Assembly (NCBI RefSeq): GCF_004217555.1
Contig: NZ_SHKW01000001.1
Coordinates: 5,022,001 to 5,086,000 of the forward strand
DNA from: Edaphobacter modestus
GTDB taxonomy: Bacteria; Acidobacteriota; Terriglobia; Terriglobales; Acidobacteriaceae
Length of the DNA stretch: 64,000 bases
Direction of reading: 5' to 3'
Shown: one piece after another, positions 7,662-16,173 of the stretch
How positions within the stretch are numbered: the first letter of the stretch is position 1
How the letters are laid out: every line of letters begins with the position of its first letter
The notes under the pieces: generated by a model
The model's database searches: none
What the model was told of the DNA's origin: nothing
The model's input: the letters and a program-made list of their open reading frames with translations, nothing else
Translations under genes and position numbers: made by a program

Positions 7662-10600
7662 TTAGAAGAGTAGCTTCAGTCCGAACTGGATCTGGCGCGA
7701 CGTGGTCGCCGTTGCGGTAATGACGCCGGCGGTAGGACTTGCGACGATGGCGGCGGTCTGGTTCGCTGGAGTCCCCTGCGTCGGGCCAGAGGTGAAGACC
7801 ACGGGGTTGGGTGTTGCGAAGTTGGTGTGGTTCAGAGCATTAAAGAACTCGGCACGGAACTGGGCGCGGATCCGTTCAGTGACCTGTGTGACCTTGAGCA
7901 GCGAGAGATCGAAGTTGACGAGGCCGGGGCCTGTGAGCGTGTCACGGCCAAGATTGCCGACTGTTCCGTACGCCGGCGCAAGAAACGCCGCGGGGTTGAA
8001 GTACTGCTGTGGAGTTCGCGGGTAGAGATTGCCATGAAAATTGGGATTGATATCAGGACGCACGGGATTGCGAGTATCCCCCGAACCGGTGGGATTGTAG
8101 CCAAGCTGCGGCGAGAAGGGAAAACCGGACTGGAGGGCGACGATGGAGCTGAGAGTCCATCCAGAGACAGCGCGATTCGCCATGCCTCGGAGGTTCGAGG
8201 CGAGGATGTGACCCTGGCCGAAAGGCAGGTCGTAGGTGCCATTGATTGCTGCTATGTGTCGCAGGTCGGTCGCGCCAGGTCCGTAGTCGATACTCGGATT
8301 GGCCGGGTAAGAGACGAACGCTGGGGTATTGGCGCTGACGCTGGTATTCCAGGCCGAGCCATTGTCGAGGTTCTTCGAGAAGGTGTAGTTGCCGCGGAGC
8401 TGGAGGCCGTGAGTAAGGCTGCGACGGACGTCGACGACCAGACCGTTGTAGTTGCTCATGCCGCGCGAGATCCATGAGGTGGTATTGGCGACTGCCGGAT
8501 TAACCTTCGTGGTCGTCGGATAGAAGATTCTCCCGTTCACGATGGTTGCTTCGGGCTCGTTGAGATCGGCGGAGAGGATCTGGTTGTAGCCGTGAGACCC
8601 GATGTAGCCGAGGGTGAGCGAGGTGTTCGGAGTGAGCTGCTGCTCGATCTGCAGGCTCCAGGACATGACTGTCGGGGTTGCAAGATCGGTCTGGACGCTG
8701 GAAGGGGAGACGAGCGTGCCAGGCGAGGGCTGGGTCGAGGATGTGATGTGCAGGTTCGAGACGGCGACGTTCGCCAGCGACAACGTTGTATTGAACGGAG
8801 CGGCCTGATCGAGGCGGTAGTTCAGGTTGTCCAGCAGCGAGTAGTGGATGCCGAAGCCGGCGCGGACACTGGTCTTGCCGTCGCCGCGTACATCCCATGC
8901 CAGGCCGAGGCGAGGCGCTGGAAGGAACTTCGCGCGGTTTTGGGTAAGTGGAGAGGAACCGACGAAGGGGTTGGTGTCGATTACACCGTTCGTGAAGGCG
9001 TAGTTGGACGCTCGGCCTTGCGATTCGTTGAAGCCGTTGGTGGACTCGATGCGAAGGCCGGCACGCAGTTCAACCCGAGGTGTGAGCTTGATGGTGTCTT
9101 CGAGATATCCGGCTCCCATCCAGGAGCGCCAGCCGAGTCTCGTGGGATTGGGGACGACAGTGAAGGTTTTCACGGTTCCCTGCAGGAAGGTGGTGAGAGT
9201 AGCGAAGGATGCCTGGCCAAACTGATTTTGCGCAAGGTTGTCATTCGATTGCAGCCGCTGCAGCCAGCCTCCAGCTTCGATCTGATGACGGCCATGGGTC
9301 CAGAAGATGTGATCGTCGAAGGTGAAGAGATTGCGGGTAGTCGCGTTATTCGATCCCACGTTGGCTCCCGCTCCAGTGATCTGTGAGGAGCCGTTCGAGG
9401 CAGTCGATCCCGCGATCACGATGGCCCCGACGGGCTGCCCTGCGACCCATCCTGGTACATCGGCGCCTCCGAGTGGAGAAGAGGTGCCGAGGAAGAAGAA
9501 GGATGCTCTTGAGAATCCGAAACGGGCGGTGTTGAGGAGGCGCGGAGAAAAGACGTGCTGCTCCTGCAGGCTGGCGACTTGTTCGCGGAGGTCTTCATTG
9601 ATGGAAGCGAGAGGGTTCTGCGTCGGGGTGTCGGCGGTGGAGTCATCGACGGTGTAGACGCCGAAGAAGAGATCGCGCGGACTGATGTTGTAGTCGAAGC
9701 GTGTTGTCCCGAAGTCCTCGCGGATATGCTGCATCGGATTGGAATAAGCAAGGGCGATGCCAGTCTGGTTACCGTTCGCATCCAGAAGGGCAGGACCGTT
9801 TTGCTCGGGCCAGAGGTTGAAGAGTGGAGCGACTCCAGGTGCGACGCCGTAATTTTTTCGCGGCCCGGAGGGATTGGCCGGATCGGGCAGGTAGCCCTGG
9901 CGCGCCTGATCGTCGGGGACGAAGGTGACGTCGGAGAGGCCGAGGTTCTGTCGGTAGCCCTCGTAGTTCGCGAAGAGGAAGAGCTTGTCGTGGCGAATGG
10001 GACCGCCGATCGAGCCTCCGAAGTTGTTGCGCTGGAACTCAGGAATATGGGCCTGATCGAAGTAGTTACGCGCATCGAATGCGGAGTTACGCAGGAACTC
10101 GTAGACGGAGCCGTGAAGATTGTTGGTGCCGGATGCTGTCACGATGGAGATCTGCGCGCCCTGGCGCTTGCCGTAGCTCGCGGAGTAGGTATCCGTGACG
10201 ACGTTGAATTCTCGTACGGCATCGACGCCGAGAAGCTGGCCGCTGGTGCCTCCCGGGGTCACGTTGATCAGGGACGCTCCGGTGTATTCGATTCCGTTCA
10301 GCAGGAAGAGATTGTCCTGAGGCCGGCGGCCCGAGATGGCGAACATGTTGCCGACGGAGGAGTTCGAGGTTCCAATGCTTCCGGAACGCTGGTTGGTGTA
10401 GTTGACCACTGCCGGGTTGAGCGTGATGAGCTGGTCATAGCTTCGGCCGTTGAGCGGAAGCTGCTTGATCTGGCGCTCGTCGACAAGGCCTGAGGTCTGC
10501 TGGGTGGAGAGATTGACGACAGAGGGCGTGTCTTCAACGGTGACCTGCTGTTGCACGGAATCGACGGTGAGTGCGAGGTCGATCTGTTTGCTCTGGCCGA

Positions 10601-10937
10601 TGGTGAGAGGAATCCCCGTGCGGCGTTGTTCCGTGAAGCCAGCATGCTGGACGGTGATGGTGTAGGTCCCGATGGGAATGGATGGAGCGGAGAAGCGTCC
10701 GTCGGGTCCTGTGACCAGGCTGCGTTCGTTGCCTGTTTCATCGTTGTGGATGTGAACGGAAGCCTCGGAGAGCGCTGCGCCGGTCGGGTCGGTAATGACG
10801 CCGGAGAGTGTGCCGCCGACAACCTGCGAGTGGGCGCTGAGGACAGTGAGAGCAACGACGACAAAGACTGCGACGATACGGAGGAGTTCGGCGGGAGAGG
10901 TTTTAAAGAATGGATATTTGCGAATACGGTCGTGCAT
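7662..10937 (-). CDS. TonB-dependent receptor, Oar-like, with carboxypeptidase-regulatory domain
   Basis: 1091 residues, in the outer membrane. The start at 10937 is supported by GGAG seven bases upstream and by a signal sequence immediately after it (hydrophobic segment about residues 20-37, ending AHSQ); longer upstream starts place a non-signal tail in front. A beta-sandwich carboxypeptidase-regulatory-like domain follows (GVITDPTGAALSEASV, GTYTITVQHAGF). Then come the plug (NGRSYDQLITLNPAV, LLNGIEYTG) and a 22-strand-type barrel ending in an aromatic-rich QFGLKLLF. Such receptors take up large glycans or peptides in Acidobacteria. The ligand is unknown. The next gene downstream is the MFS/secreted pair, after a hairpin. 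Confidence 0.9.
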   Translation of the reverse strand: MHDRIRKYPFFKTSPAELLRIVAVFVVVALTVLSAHSQVVGGTLSGVITDPTGAALSEASVHIHNDETGNERSLVTGPDGRFSAPSIPIGTYTITVQHAGFTEQRRTGIPLTIGQSKQIDLALTVDSVQQQVTVEDTPSVVNLSTQQTSGLVDERQIKQLPLNGRSYDQLITLNPAVVNYTNQRSGSIGTSNSSVGNMFAISGRRPQDNLFLLNGIEYTGASLINVTPGGTSGQLLGVDAVREFNVVTDTYSASYGKRQGAQISIVTASGTNNLHGSVYEFLRNSAFDARNYFDQAHIPEFQRNNFGGSIGGPIRHDKLFLFANYEGYRQNLGLSDVTFVPDDQARQGYLPDPANPSGPRKNYGVAPGVAPLFNLWPEQNGPALLDANGNQTGIALAYSNPMQHIREDFGTTRFDYNISPRDLFFGVYTVDDSTADTPTQNPLASINEDLREQVASLQEQHVFSPRLLNTARFGFSRASFFFLGTSSPLGGADVPGWVAGQPVGAIVIAGSTASNGSSQITGAGANVGSNNATTRNLFTFDDHIFWTHGRHQIEAGGWLQRLQSNDNLAQNQFGQASFATLTTFLQGTVKTFTVVPNPTRLGWRSWMGAGYLEDTIKLTPRVELRAGLRIESTNGFNESQGRASNYAFTNGVIDTNPFVGSSPLTQNRAKFLPAPRLGLAWDVRGDGKTSVRAGFGIHYSLLDNLNYRLDQAAPFNTTLSLANVAVSNLHITSSTQPSPGTLVSPSSVQTDLATPTVMSWSLQIEQQLTPNTSLTLGYIGSHGYNQILSADLNEPEATIVNGRIFYPTTTKVNPAVANTTSWISRGMSNYNGLVVDVRRSLTHGLQLRGNYTFSKNLDNGSAWNTSVSANTPAFVSYPANPSIDYGPGATDLRHIAAINGTYDLPFGQGHILASNLRGMANRAVSGWTLSSIVALQSGFPFSPQLGYNPTGSGDTRNPVRPDINPNFHGNLYPRTPQQYFNPAAFLAPAYGTVGNLGRDTLTGPGLVNFDLSLLKVTQVTERIRAQFRAEFFNALNHTNFATPNPVVFTSGPTQGTPANQTAAIVASPTAGVITATATTSRQIQFGLKLLF

Positions 10938-11072
10938 TTTGGGCTCCAACGAGGCATGGGATGCTCTCGCATTCATCTCTGCGAGTCGCATGAAGATAGA
11001 TTTTTCGTAGGGAAAGGCGGTGTGTGCTCTAGGAGCGACAACAAGTGGATGCAAAGAATCGCAGAGAGGGCA

Positions 11073-12164
11073 TCATCTTGCGACCCCGTGACTGTAGCTC
11101 CAGTAGACGAGCCCCAGGGTGATGAGTGCGATCGCAATCTCTCCGAGAATGCCCACGATCAGAGGACGCCATCCCTGCCCGGTGAGATCGCGGAGGTTGG
11201 TCCTGAGACCGACGCCGGCAAAGGCGGGAAGAAAGGCCCAGCGGGAGAGATTCGCGAGACTGGTGAGCTGCGTGTGGGTGAAGAATCCCGAGGTCGCGAG
11301 GACCGAGAGTGCGATGAAGCCGATAATGAACTTCGGAAACTTGCGCCAGAGGAATACACCCTTGTGCTCCACATCCGGCGCGAGCCCGCGGGAAGACCAG
11401 TACACCGCGTACGCAAGCACGACGAAGCCGATGAAGCCGGAACGGGCAGTCTTTGCGAGCACAGTCCAGCGGCCTGCCTCTTCGCCGTAGAGAGCGCCGG
11501 TGACGAGCGATTCCGCTGTGTTGTCGACGGCAAGCCCGGCCCACATTCCGTAGCCCTGCTGGCTCATATGGAGAGCATGACCGATAGCAGGAAAGGTGAA
11601 GAGCGCGATCGCGCCCAGGGTAAGGATGGCGGCGATTGCGGTGGAGGTATCTTCTTCCTCGGGTTCAATAGCTCCCTGGGCGGCCATGATGGCTGTGACG
11701 CCGCAGATGCTGGAGCCGATGGCGAGCAAGGACGTGAGCTTTGGTGGCAGGCGAAAGAGTCGGCCGAGAAGATGCATCATCGAGAGCGAGAGGATGAGTT
11801 CAACCGCGACCAGCGCCAGCGAGAGGCCACCGATGTGCAGTACGTCCTGAAGGAGAAATCGTGCGCCGACCAGCACGATTCCGAGTTTCAGCCAGAGCTC
11901 GTAGGTGGCGACTCCAGCCCGAAGAAATGGAGCGACGCCGACAGTATTGCCGATTGCCAGCCCAAGCAGGATGGCCCACAGAACATATTCGAGATGAGGG
12001 AAGGGAACGCCGGGATGGCTGGCGCGAAGGTGGGTGAAGATGTGTTCGAGGAGCTTGCCCAGAAGACCGATGCCGAATAGCAAACCAACTCCGGGCAGCA
12101 CACGGAGAAACTGTGTGGTTAGCGAAGATGCAGGTGCTGCGATCGGAATTGTGCGAGTAGACAC
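11073..12164 (-). CDS. YeiH-family (UPF0324) putative sulfate/sulfite transporter
   Basis: 363 residues with about 10-11 membrane segments. Family landmarks are GLAIGN (end of the second helix), KLGIVLVGARF, GSSICGVTAIMAAQGAIEPEEED and AVDNTAESLVTGA. These are typical of the YeiH/UPF0324 family, annotated as sulfate exporters; direct transport data are sparse. I place the start at GTG 12164, ten bases after the stop of a 38-aa membrane ORF; a longer TTG-initiated reading would lie inside that ORF and lacks a binding site. No good Shine-Dalgarno precedes the GTG, suggesting translation coupled to the small ORF. A terminator and a polycysteine leader ORF lie upstream, so expression is probably attenuated by cysteine supply (inference). 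Confidence 0.82.
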   Translation of the reverse strand: MSTRTIPIAAPASSLTTQFLRVLPGVGLLFGIGLLGKLLEHIFTHLRASHPGVPFPHLEYVLWAILLGLAIGNTVGVAPFLRAGVATYELWLKLGIVLVGARFLLQDVLHIGGLSLALVAVELILSLSMMHLLGRLFRLPPKLTSLLAIGSSICGVTAIMAAQGAIEPEEEDTSTAIAAILTLGAIALFTFPAIGHALHMSQQGYGMWAGLAVDNTAESLVTGALYGEEAGRWTVLAKTARSGFIGFVVLAYAVYWSSRGLAPDVEHKGVFLWRKFPKFIIGFIALSVLATSGFFTHTQLTSLANLSRWAFLPAFAGVGLRTNLRDLTGQGWRPLIVGILGEIAIALITLGLVYWSYSHGVAR

Positions 12165-12174
12165 TGAGGTACTT

Positions 12175-12291
12175 TTAGAATCCCACAGGCGGGAGCACGT
12201 TGAAGCGAATAAGCGCCGCAAGGGTCAGGGCGATTGCAACAGCAATCAGGTCGATATTGATACGGCTGTTGGATACGTGGGGTGATGCCAT
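12175..12291 (-). CDS. 38-residue single-span membrane miniprotein upstream of yeiH
   Basis: This reading starts MASPHVSN, has one hydrophobic helix (IDLIAVAIALTLAALI, residues 13-28), and ends FNVLPPVGF. A good Shine-Dalgarno (GAGG, five bases before ATG at 12291) supports translation. The stop at 12175 is ten bases before the GTG of the YeiH-type gene, so the two should be co-translated. I do not recognise a family. It may be a small partner of the transporter or just a translational coupling device. The ORF sits directly after the proposed attenuator terminator, making it the first gene controlled by it. Confidence 0.68.
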   Translation of the reverse strand: MASPHVSNSRINIDLIAVAIALTLAALIRFNVLPPVGF

Positions 12292-12340
12292 AGATGCCTC
12301 GATTCAGCGAATAAGCTTTTAGAAGTTGTCGCGGGCAAAG

Positions 12341-12379
12341 GAAAAACCCACGTGCGCGAAGGGCGCTGCTACGTGGGTT
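12341..12379 (-). terminator. Attenuator terminator between polycysteine ORF and the yeiH unit
   Basis: On the minus strand AACCCACGT (12379-12371) pairs with ACGTGGGTT (12353-12345), with an inner GCGC/GCGC pair, and is followed by five T (12346-12342). It therefore terminates minus-strand transcripts 37 bases after the polycysteine ORF and before the miniprotein gene. The 5' arm can instead pair with the TGC TGC TGC G run of the ORF (12445-12436 with 12373-12364, ten pairs including two wobbles), a plausible antiterminator. A 7-bp hairpin CTAAGCC/GGCTTAG (12419-12413 with 12397-12391) overlaps the ORF stop codon. Confidence 0.7.
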
Positions 12380-12415
12380 CCTGAGATCCTCTAAGCCGGA
12401 ATTTTGAGAAGGGGC

Positions 12416-12502
12416 TTAGGTGAGGGAGAGTCCAGCGCAGCAGCAACAGGTGCCCTTACAACAAGGACAACAGCTACAGGCCGCGATGTAAATCGATCCC
12501 AT
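12416..12502 (-). CDS. Polycysteine leader peptide, 28 codons, probably leaderless
   Basis: The peptide has nine cysteines in 28 residues, in the core CSCCPCCKGTCCCC (residues 9-22; codons TGT six times, TGC three times). No Shine-Dalgarno precedes the ATG at 12502. A TTGACG/TAACCT promoter with 17-base spacing ends nine bases before the ATG, so transcription would start at or next to the A of the ATG. Mycobacteria use leaderless polycysteine ORFs as cysteine-responsive attenuators. Here the ORF precedes an intrinsic terminator and a putative sulfur-oxyanion transporter gene, which fits the same role. It is likely a sensor whose translation matters rather than its peptide. A metal-binding peptide is the alternative. 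Confidence 0.7.
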   Translation of the reverse strand: MGSIYIAACSCCPCCKGTCCCCAGLSLT

Positions 12503-12510
12503 TAGGAACA

Positions 12511-12539
12511 AGGTTAAAAGGTTCCAGCAGATGCGTCAA
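12511..12539 (-). promoter_or_regulatory. Promoter of the polycysteine leader
   Basis: On the minus strand the -35 is TTGACG (12539-12534) and the -10 is TAACCT (12516-12511), with 17 bases between. The -35 is near consensus and the -10 is moderate. The expected start point (about 12503) coincides with the ATG of the Cys-rich ORF. Confidence 0.55.
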
Positions 12540-12565
12540 GCGAATGACACAGGAAATGTTGAGTT

Positions 12566-12608
12566 AAAAAGGAAACCCACGCAGCGCGGTGGGGGCTGTT
12601 GCGTGGGT
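12566..12608 (-). terminator. Intrinsic terminator downstream of pckG
   Basis: On the minus strand ACCCACGCA pairs with TGCGTGGGT, with a further GC pair inside, and is followed by a T-rich TTTCCTTTTT. It lies about 235 bases after the pckG stop and directly before the polycysteine promoter, so it insulates the two units. Its stem shares the ACCCACG/CGTGGGT outer sequence with the attenuator at 12341-12379. Another short hairpin (AACGAAG/CTTCGTT, 12619-12640) precedes it. Confidence 0.65.
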
Positions 12609-12841
12609 GTTCCGTTAATCAACGAAGTGGGTGGACTTCGTTATGACCGACTCAACCCGAAGGGAGTCCTGCCACATCGGTTAAGATACCGAGAATTTTT
12701 GCAGGAGTCAAGAGTCGCTCGGCGTGCTTTGCATTCCGTTTCGCACAGGCGTTCTACGGACCTCCCTCTCACTATAGCCATAAGAATCATAGTCTTGGAG
12801 GATAATGGCTCTCGTTTTCTCTGAGAGGTCCGGCGGTTGGG

Positions 12842-14692
12842 CTATAAACGGCAGATCAGCAGCTCCCGCTCGTAAATCATCTCAGGCGGCAGGTGATCAT
12901 GGAGGGCGAGGAAGAGCTCCTCATGGTCCATCACCTCTCGCCGCCATGCTGTCCGATCGACGCTTTGAAGCTCCTCAAAAACGACACGGCGCCTCTCCTC
13001 GGACATCTGCAATCCCTCCCATCGGATATCTTCGTAATGGGGCGTCCACCCGATGGGGGTCTCTTTGCCCTGCGCCCGACCCCGAACGCGGTCGACAATC
13101 CACTTCAGCACGCGCATGTTCTCGGAGTATCCCGGCCAGAGAAATCTGCCGTCTTCATCCTTGCGGAACCAATTCACGTGAAAGATGCGGGGAGTTGAGG
13201 ACAGGGCGCGCTGCATCTTGATCCAATGGCGGAAGTAGTCGCCCATGTGATATCCGCAGAAGGGCAGCATAGCCATCGGGTCGCGTCGGACCTTGCCGAG
13301 CGCGCCTCCAGCAGCTGCTGTCGTCTCCGAACCCATCGTTGCGCCTGCGTAGACTCCGCCGGACCAGTTGAAGGCCTGGTAGACCAGCGGCATCGTGGTC
13401 GAACGGCGGCCGCCGAAGATGATCGCCGAGATAGGTACCCCCTCTGGGGCCTCCCAATCGGGATCAATCGTGGGGCATTGGCTGGCAGGCGCCGTAAAAC
13501 GACCGTTGGGATGAGCGGCGGGCTGACCTGTCTGCTTTCCAATCTCCGGTGTCCAAAGGTTGCCGCGCCAGTCCAGGCACTCCTTTGGTGGAGCGTCCGT
13601 CATCCCCTCCCACCAGACGCCGCCCTCAGGAGTAAGTGCGACGTTGGTAAAGATCGTGTTCTTCGCGAGCGTTGCCATGGCGTTGGGGTTGGTTTTGGCC
13701 GATGTTCCGGGAGCGACACCGAAGAAGCCGGATTCCGGATTGATGGCACGAAGCCGCCCTGTTGCATCGGGCTTGATCCACGCGATGTCGTCGCCGACCG
13801 TCCAGATCTTCCAGCCTTCGAATCCAGCCGGCGGAATCATCATGGCAAAGTTGGTCTTGCCACAGGCTGAAGGGAAGGCCGCCGCAACATAGGTCTTCTC
13901 GTGAGTGGGCGACTCGACGCCGAGGATCAGCATGTGCTCGGCCATCCAGCCCTCGTCGCGGGCGATGTTCGAGGCGATGCGAAGGGCAAAGCACTTTTTG
14001 CCAAGGAGGGCGTTGCCGCCGTAACCAGAGCCGTAGCTCCAGATCTCGCGGGTCTCCGGGAAGTGCACGATGTACTTCTCGTCATTGCAGGGCCAGGAGA
14101 CGTCCTGCTGACCGGGCTCGAGCGGTGCGCCGACCGAGTGCATACAGGGAACGACTCGTTTGATGTCCTTATCGATCTCGGCGAAGACCGGAGCTCCGAC
14201 ACGCGCCATGATGCGCATGTTTACGACCGCATACGGCGAATCGGTCAGCTGTACCCCGATCTGTGACATGGGTGAACCAAGGGGGCCCATCGAAAACGGC
14301 AGGACGTACATGGTGCGTCCGCGCATGCAGCCGCGAAAGAGCTGCTTGAGCTTGCGCCGCATCACGAAGGGATCTTCCCAGTTGTTGGTGGGGCCCGCGT
14401 TGTCCTTCGACAGGGAGCAGATGAAGGTTCGATCTTCAACTCGGGCCACATCGTTGGGAGCCGAGCGAGCGTAGAAGCATCCTGGCCACAGATTCTGGTT
14501 CAGCCTGGTAAAGGTCCCGGCATCCACCAGCTGACGGCACAGAAGGTCGTACTCGGCCTTAGATCCATCGACCCAGTGAATGGCGTCGGGCTGAGTAAGA
14601 TCGGCCATCTTTTCGACCCAGCGGACCAGGTGTTTATTCGTCGTGGGGGGCGCGGAAGGAAGGACAGCAGTGAGGGTCTTTTCGTTCTTCAT
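12842..14692 (-). CDS. pckG: Phosphoenolpyruvate carboxykinase (GTP)
   Basis: 616 residues, standard for the GTP-dependent class. It converts oxaloacetate plus GTP to phosphoenolpyruvate in gluconeogenesis, in the cytoplasm. Visible are the P-loop with the reactive cysteine (FPSACGKTNFAMM, near residue 282), the EGWKIWTVGDDIAW Mn-binding neighbourhood, NPESGFFGVAPGT, and the GGRRSTTMPLVYQAFNWSGGVY guanine-binding region. GGAG lies upstream of the ATG. The gene is monocistronic, ended by a terminator about 235 bases downstream. Together with fbp at 33.8 kb, it supports growth on acids such as those produced by the aldarate pathway. Confidence 0.96.
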   Translation of the reverse strand: MKNEKTLTAVLPSAPPTTNKHLVRWVEKMADLTQPDAIHWVDGSKAEYDLLCRQLVDAGTFTRLNQNLWPGCFYARSAPNDVARVEDRTFICSLSKDNAGPTNNWEDPFVMRRKLKQLFRGCMRGRTMYVLPFSMGPLGSPMSQIGVQLTDSPYAVVNMRIMARVGAPVFAEIDKDIKRVVPCMHSVGAPLEPGQQDVSWPCNDEKYIVHFPETREIWSYGSGYGGNALLGKKCFALRIASNIARDEGWMAEHMLILGVESPTHEKTYVAAAFPSACGKTNFAMMIPPAGFEGWKIWTVGDDIAWIKPDATGRLRAINPESGFFGVAPGTSAKTNPNAMATLAKNTIFTNVALTPEGGVWWEGMTDAPPKECLDWRGNLWTPEIGKQTGQPAAHPNGRFTAPASQCPTIDPDWEAPEGVPISAIIFGGRRSTTMPLVYQAFNWSGGVYAGATMGSETTAAAGGALGKVRRDPMAMLPFCGYHMGDYFRHWIKMQRALSSTPRIFHVNWFRKDEDGRFLWPGYSENMRVLKWIVDRVRGRAQGKETPIGWTPHYEDIRWEGLQMSEERRRVVFEELQSVDRTAWRREVMDHEELFLALHDHLPPEMIYERELLICRL

Positions 14693-14838
14693 GGCCAGTC
14701 GGTTCTCCAGTTAAGGATTCGCCTGCTTCAAAGGGCTGTCAACTGCTTGTCCACAGGGCGAGAGAAAGTCTTCTACCCTGCTTCGATAAGGTAAAGCTAA
14801 GTGGTCAGGCCAATTCTACCCTTTTGGCTCAAAAATGA

Positions 14839-15891
14839 TCAGGATGAGGTGGTAATCCTTAGCTCGTTATCTCGGGTCCTCCAGATCTCGAGCAGCACCG
14901 AGGCCGCCGTGATGGTAAGGGGGCCGAGGACGATGCCCGTAATTCCGAATAACGCGATTCCTCCAAGAATGGAGAGCAGAACCGCGACTGAATGCTGCCG
15001 GAGATGCGGTCCGACGAGAACCGGATAGAGGAAATTATCGACAAGGCTGACGATGCAACCGCCCCATATAGCCAGTAGAGCAGCCTTGATCCAGTGACCC
15101 GAGAGGCCCAGGTAAAGAGCTACAGGGACCCAGACCAGAAAAGCCCCGAATGCGGGGACCATCGCCATCAATCCTGTGAGGATGGCCCAGAGGAGCACGT
15201 CGGGGACGCCAAGGATCCAATAGGCTAAGCCTGCGAGTGTGCCCTGCAGGGCCGCGATCGCCATCCGGCCAAGCGCAGTGGCATAGATGGTTCCCCGCAG
15301 CCGTTGGAGGAAGATATCTGCCTGCCGATTGTCCATCGGCAGCAGGGAACGGGCAAAGCGGCCTGCCAGCTCCCGATCGCGATAGAGGAAAAAGAGGATG
15401 AAAAGCATCGCGACGATCTGTGTAATCGCTCCAATCGAGCTTCCAATGAGAGCCGCGAACCTTCTTCCCAGGAAAGCTGCGGTCGATTGCGCGGCGTTAT
15501 GCAGGTCGAGACTGTCGCTGATGGTCTGAATACGCTCTGCGAGTGCTGGATGGCGCCCGAAGTAGTCCGCAATACCTTGCTGCGTTGATTCGCTTCGCAG
15601 GTTTGTAATGAGATGGGTGACCTGTTTTCCGACGTCCTGCGCCAGAAAGAAGATGGGAAGGACGATGCTCAGGATTACCAGGAGCAGAGCGATAGTTGCG
15701 CAGAGATTGCGCTGGCGGAGACGCGCTGCAAGCCAAAGATAGGGTTGCTCGGTTACGACAGCGATTACGATGGCTCCGACGATGGCTACGAGAAAGGGCC
15801 TGAGAAGCAGACCACAGACGATCAGGACGCCAAGGGTCAGCAGGAAGAATGCGATCTGCTTCCATAAAGACGCTTCAGTGCTTGCTTGCAT
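14839..15891 (-). CDS. AI-2E family transporter (PerM/YdiK-like membrane protein)
   Basis: 350 residues with seven or eight membrane segments: a hairpin pair at residues 14-45, one at about 63-85, a soluble loop at about 90-145, then four to five helices to 340. The typical C-terminal block (LLWAILTGLMAMVPAFGAFLVW, LVDNFLYPVLVG, LGGIALFGITGIVLGPL) identifies the AI-2E/PerM family. The members' transport roles range from autoinducer-2 export to cation/proton antiport, so the substrate is not assigned. It lies 146 bases upstream of pckG on the same strand, with no evident coupling. Confidence 0.85.
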   Translation of the reverse strand: MQASTEASLWKQIAFFLLTLGVLIVCGLLLRPFLVAIVGAIVIAVVTEQPYLWLAARLRQRNLCATIALLLVILSIVLPIFFLAQDVGKQVTHLITNLRSESTQQGIADYFGRHPALAERIQTISDSLDLHNAAQSTAAFLGRRFAALIGSSIGAITQIVAMLFILFFLYRDRELAGRFARSLLPMDNRQADIFLQRLRGTIYATALGRMAIAALQGTLAGLAYWILGVPDVLLWAILTGLMAMVPAFGAFLVWVPVALYLGLSGHWIKAALLAIWGGCIVSLVDNFLYPVLVGPHLRQHSVAVLLSILGGIALFGITGIVLGPLTITAASVLLEIWRTRDNELRITTSS

Positions 15892-16119
15892 GAGACCTCG
15901 TCGGAAAAGATGTGCCGTCAGCCTACATCGTTATGGTGCGTTCGGGGCCGAGGAAGTTGCAGGGAAAGGGCGGAACTTGTACTCGTAAGAGAACGGGTTC
16001 TTCCATTCCTGTGGCAGAGTGTTTTGTGGCGACCTCCTCCCCGTACATTTTGTTGCAAAATCTTCAGTGCAAAGGATTTAGGCTGGTATCTCCGGATTTC
16101 TACCGCTTTAAAAGGGAAG

Positions 16120-16148
16120 GCCCGGCGGGTGCCGGGCTCTTCTTTCTT
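16120..16148. terminator. Terminator hairpin, probably bidirectional
   Basis: GCCCGGC-GGGT-GCCGGGC (7-bp GC stem, four-base loop) is followed by TCTTCTTTCTT on the plus strand and by CTTCCCTTTT on the minus strand. It lies 26 bases after the stop of the minus-strand hydrolase gene, so it most likely ends that transcript. The rest of the 282-base gap to the AI-2E gene holds no recognised gene. Confidence 0.65.
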
Positions 16149-16173
16149 CCATGGTTTAAGTTTATCAGCGGTG

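Noticed and set aside
10551..12080. A 509-codon plus-strand ORF across the first TonB receptor and the YeiH-type gene
   Set aside because: It overlaps two clear genes on the other strand, has a composition typical of antisense frames (rich in Asp, Glu, Gly), and no recognisable motif.
12165..12221. A longer start for the YeiH-type gene (TTG at 12221)
   Set aside because: It lies inside the 38-aa miniprotein gene in another frame, has no Shine-Dalgarno, and adds residues not typical of the family.
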